Below, piece by piece: positions 17,425 through 20,123 of a DNA stretch of 20,123 bases (position 1 is its first letter; every line of letters starts with the position of its first letter). The DNA comes from an uncultured Clostridia bacterium (GTDB lineage: Bacteria > Bacillota > Clostridia > Christensenellales > Borkfalkiaceae). Under the pieces are notes generated by a model that worked only from the letters and a program-made list of their open reading frames with translations, did not search any database and had not been told where the DNA came from. The DNA lies in assembly GCA_900557285.1 (NCBI GenBank), contig USSJ01000001.1, positions 1-20,123 on the forward strand. The letters run 5' to 3'. The translations under genes and the position numbers were made by a program.

Positions 17425-20123
17425 TCTGCTTCCGCATCGTTTTCATACGAATAGAGTACGATAAACTCTATCGCAGCATCGCAAAGTTTCAGGCTGCTGG
17501 TACCCCATGCACAAGCCGAATCAAGCGCATAGACATATGCAACGATCTTCTGATCTGCCGTCCAGCCCTTAAAAGGATTGGACGAAATCGTCGCCACGTT
17601 GGCGGAAAGCACGAGTTCTTTCACAGAAACGCAGCCGGAAAAAGCATTCGTTCCGATCTTGACAAGCGATTCGGGAAGAGTAACATTCGCAAGTGCCGTA
17701 CAGCCCTCGAAAAGACTTGAGCCGAGTTCGGTAATACCCTCTTCGATCACGACCGTTTCAAGCGATACACAGTTCGTGAAAATATTTGACGTCAAAGCTC
17801 CGATCGAACCGGGAATCGTAACACTCTTAAGGCCGCTCGCCTTGAATGAGTTACTGCTGAGCGTGGTGAGGTTCTCCGAGAAAATGACTCCGCTGAGCGA
17901 TGTGCAATTTTCAAACGCGTTCGCATTGATGGTCGTGATGCACGAGAGATCTGCAACGCCTTCTTCGATCTGATTCAGAAGTTCCATTTCTCCCTGTTCG
18001 TTGATGCGATAGGCGTAGATATTTTTCAGCGACGTGCAATTCTGGAAAGTATATTTATCAAGCAGAGTCACTCCCTCCGGAATGTACACCGTTTCCAGCA
18101 TCGCGCTATTCGCGAAAGCATACGTGCCGATCGATGTAACGCCAGCCGGGATTACGACCGACGTCAGATTTGTGCCATAGAAAGCGTTCTTGCCGATGCT
18201 CGTGATGCTGTCGGGAATGACAACTTCTTTCAAAGACGTAGCCTTGTAGAACATATACTCGGGCAATACCGTAATGCCGTCGCCGAGAACGACCTTTTCA
18301 AGAGCCGTGCAGCCGCTGAATGAGTTGTCGTCCCATGCTGTATCGGTATACGAAAGGATGGTTACTTCTTTCAGCATTGTGCAATTTTTGAATACATTAT
18401 CACCGACCGTTTGCAAATTCTCCGGCAGAATAACGGACGTCAGCTTCGTGCATCCCTCAAATTCGCTGTTCCCCATCTCTTTCAGAGTAGACGGAAGAGT
18501 AACGCTTTCAAGCGACGTACAATTGTTGAAATTATAGCCGTCCATTACTTCAATGCCTTCGGGAATCGTTATGCTGACAAGCGATGAACAATCCCTGAAA
18601 ATCTGTTCCAAGGTCGAATTGACCGTAGAAGGAATATTGACATTTACAAGATTGACCGCACCGCAGAAAGCATGGTCGCCGATCGTCGTAAGCCCTTCCG
18701 GAAGAGTAACGCTCTTGCCTCTGTAATTGCTGAATGCATACGCAGGAATAGATTTGGACTCCCCGAGCGTAACAATGACATCACCATAGAAATAAGCGAA
18801 CGAATAATCGGAGAGCTGGTCGGTGCTGACCGTAAGTTCCGTGATCCCGCTGATGCCGTTCAGAGCATAGCCGTTGATCGACGCTACTTCCGCAGGTACC
18901 GTATAGACGCCGTTGTCACCCGTTATACTGTCAGGAACGCTGTAAATTACGCCGCTCACAGACATGAGGATGCCGTCCATTGCCGCAAAACTTGTATTAC
19001 CGGATGCCACGCTGACGATCAGCCCGCGCGTAGCATTGTCGCCGATGCTGGTAACAGTCGAAGGGATCGTAATTTCAGACAAGCCCGTGTTATAGAATGC
19101 GTCCGCCCCGATGGATTTCAGCCCTTCCGGAAGCTCTACAGCCGCGAGAGAAGTTGCTCCGTTGAACGCACTGCCGAGAATGTCCGTAAGCGTCGACGGG
19201 AGAATAACTTTGGATATGCTTTCACAACCGTAGAATGCCTGTTTTGCGATCGTCGTGAGCGCAGGCAGAAGAATTTCGCCTTCATTGCCGGTCGGATTCG
19301 TATCTTCGGCATTGTAAAGCTGGATCGTCGTAAGAGAAGTACATCCCTTGAAGAAAGCTTCCGGCAGATAACTCACTTTACTGTTCAAGACAACTTTCGT
19401 CAGTGACGTGCATCCCTCAAACAGACTGGCCGAATAAGAAGATGAGGAAAATTTGACGGAAGTCGTCAGATACTGTACTTCATTCAAAGAGGTGCAGTTA
19501 CGGAAATTATACTTGCCGATATACACCACCGATGCAGGGATCGTAACTTTCTCGACGCCGGTATTTTCGAATACGCTTTCACTGATCAGAGTCAGGCTGT
19601 CCGGCAGCGTGAGCTCGTTTTCCGCACCGACCGGATCACCACCTGTCGAAGGTCTGTACTGGACCGTCTTGAGCGCCGTGCAATCCTTAAACGTCTCTTT
19701 ACCGATCGTTCTGAGAGTATCGGGCAAAATTACTTTTTCCAGCTGCGCGCAGCCCTTGAAGATCCCTCCGTACGAAGATGTCGAAGTTGTCGTCGTGGAG
19801 GAAGAAAGATACGTGATGGAAGAAGGAATTTCGACCTCACGGATCGCCGTATACTGGAATACATATGTCTCGATATGGTTGAGCGCCGAAGGCAAGGTCG
19901 CAACCCCGATTTCGTTCGTCGTCGTCGTACCCTCGTCCGGATCATAAATATCGATGGTCGCAAGCGACGTGCAGTCTGCAAAGGCATACTTCCCGAATGA
20001 TTTTATATTATCATTGAGGACGACCCTCTCCAACGACGTGCAGCTGTCAAACAAATACGTCGAATAGCTCGTCGCAGAAGTGCTGGTTGTGCTGACTTCC
20101 GTACGATATACCGCTTCCGTAAC
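17418..20123 (-). CDS. BspA-like leucine-rich-repeat surface protein, N-terminus outside the window
   Basis: The frame is open from the right edge to the TAA at 17418, giving 901 visible residues. Nearly all of it is BspA/LRR_5 repeat: about 32 units by my count, recognised by F-x-x-C-T-S-L, then V-x-IP-x-x-V/L-x-x-IG. Several units are lengthened by loops of about 12-20 residues after the beta strand (for example YDPDEGTTTTNE, YRPSTGGDPVG, YNAEDTNPTGNE, YRINEQGEME), and there is a Ser/Thr-rich stretch near the visible N-terminal end. The C-terminus ends ENDAEADA with no membrane helix, LPXTG motif or wall-binding repeat, so anchoring must be at the unseen N-terminus or absent. It is transcribed toward the MoxR operon but separated from it by a terminator. 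TTG 20054 is an internal Leu codon, not the start. A surface binding role is family knowledge; the ligand is unknown. Confidence 0.92.
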   Translation of the reverse strand, partial: VTEAVYRTEVSTTSTSATSYSTYLFDSCTSLERVVLNDNIKSFGKYAFADCTSLATIDIYDPDEGTTTTNEIGVATLPSALNHIETYVFQYTAIREVEIPSSITYLSSSTTTTSTSSYGGIFKGCAQLEKVILPDTLRTIGKETFKDCTALKTVQYRPSTGGDPVGAENELTLPDSLTLISESVFENTGVEKVTIPASVVYIGKYNFRNCTSLNEVQYLTTSVKFSSSSYSASLFEGCTSLTKVVLNSKVSYLPEAFFKGCTSLTTIQLYNAEDTNPTGNEGEILLPALTTIAKQAFYGCESISKVILPSTLTDILGSAFNGATSLAAVELPEGLKSIGADAFYNTGLSEITIPSTVTSIGDNATRGLIVSVASGNTSFAAMDGILMSVSGVIYSVPDSITGDNGVYTVPAEVASINGYALNGISGITELTVSTDQLSDYSFAYFYGDVIVTLGESKSIPAYAFSNYRGKSVTLPEGLTTIGDHAFCGAVNLVNVNIPSTVNSTLEQIFRDCSSLVSITIPEGIEVMDGYNFNNCTSLESVTLPSTLKEMGNSEFEGCTKLTSVILPENLQTVGDNVFKNCTMLKEVTILSYTDTAWDDNSFSGCTALEKVVLGDGITVLPEYMFYKATSLKEVVIPDSITSIGKNAFYGTNLTSVVIPAGVTSIGTYAFANSAMLETVYIPEGVTLLDKYTFQNCTSLKNIYAYRINEQGEMELLNQIEEGVADLSCITTINANAFENCTSLSGVIFSENLTTLSSNSFKASGLKSVTIPGSIGALTSNIFTNCVSLETVVIEEGITELGSSLFEGCTALANVTLPESLVKIGTNAFSGCVSVKELVLSANVATISSNPFKGWTADQKIVAYVYALDSACAWGTSSLKLCDAAIEFIVLYSYENDAEADA

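Noticed and set aside
20052..20054. TTG as a start codon of the right-edge LRR protein
   Set aside because: The frame stays open for 23 more codons to the window edge, and the codon lies inside an LRR unit (YLFDSCTSL), so it encodes Leu.
17418..20123. Direct repeats as a CRISPR array or DNA satellite
   Set aside because: The periodicity of about 69 bp is protein-level LRR repetition in one reading frame, with diverged DNA and no identical repeat-spacer pattern.

Overview
The window is one continuous gene array in which every credible gene lies on the minus strand, so transcription runs from high to low coordinates. Strong AGGAGG-type ribosome binding sites, two near-consensus sigma-70/sigma-A promoters with 17-bp spacers, lipoprotein signal peptides and many BspA-type leucine-rich and InlB-type repeats point to a low-to-mid GC Firmicute. 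My best guess is an uncultured gut clostridium, possibly of the Christensenellales type. That placement is inference from style and was not checked against any database.

Layout in order of transcription. (1) 20123-17418: C-terminal 901 residues of a secreted or surface BspA-like LRR protein whose start lies outside the window, followed by a good intrinsic terminator (17307-17337). (2) A consensus promoter (17287-17259) then drives a tight run of six genes: a membrane protein with an InlB-like external domain (17219-16122), a MoxR AAA+ ATPase (16096-15098), a DUF58/VWA protein (15070-14171), a BatA-like membrane VWA protein (14174-12201), a large membrane protein with two VWA domains around a glutamine-amidotransferase-like domain (12183-9340), and a BspA-like LRR lipoprotein (9330-6445). 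Gaps are 25, 27, -4, 17 and 9 bp. (3) After two stem-loops, a perfect TTGACA-17-TATAAT promoter (6333-6305) starts a second unit: a 1676-residue Tyr/Thr-rich repeat lipoprotein (6240-1210) and a subtilisin-family protease (1151 to beyond position 1).

How it may work together: MoxR plus DUF58 plus membrane VWA proteins is the known MoxR/Bat-type arrangement, thought to be a chaperone-like machine for assembling or activating envelope proteins through metal-dependent VWA contacts. Here it is transcriptionally continuous with a surface LRR lipoprotein and flanked by other large surface proteins and a secreted protease. InlB-like modules recur in three proteins on both sides of the machine. The most interesting hypothesis is that this is a dedicated MoxR/VWA system for maturing or displaying LRR/InlB-type surface lipoproteins. 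That role is inference.

No tRNA, rRNA, CRISPR array, transposase or phage gene was seen. No gap exceeds 300 bp; the two real intergenic regions (6241-6444 and 17220-17417) are described as features.
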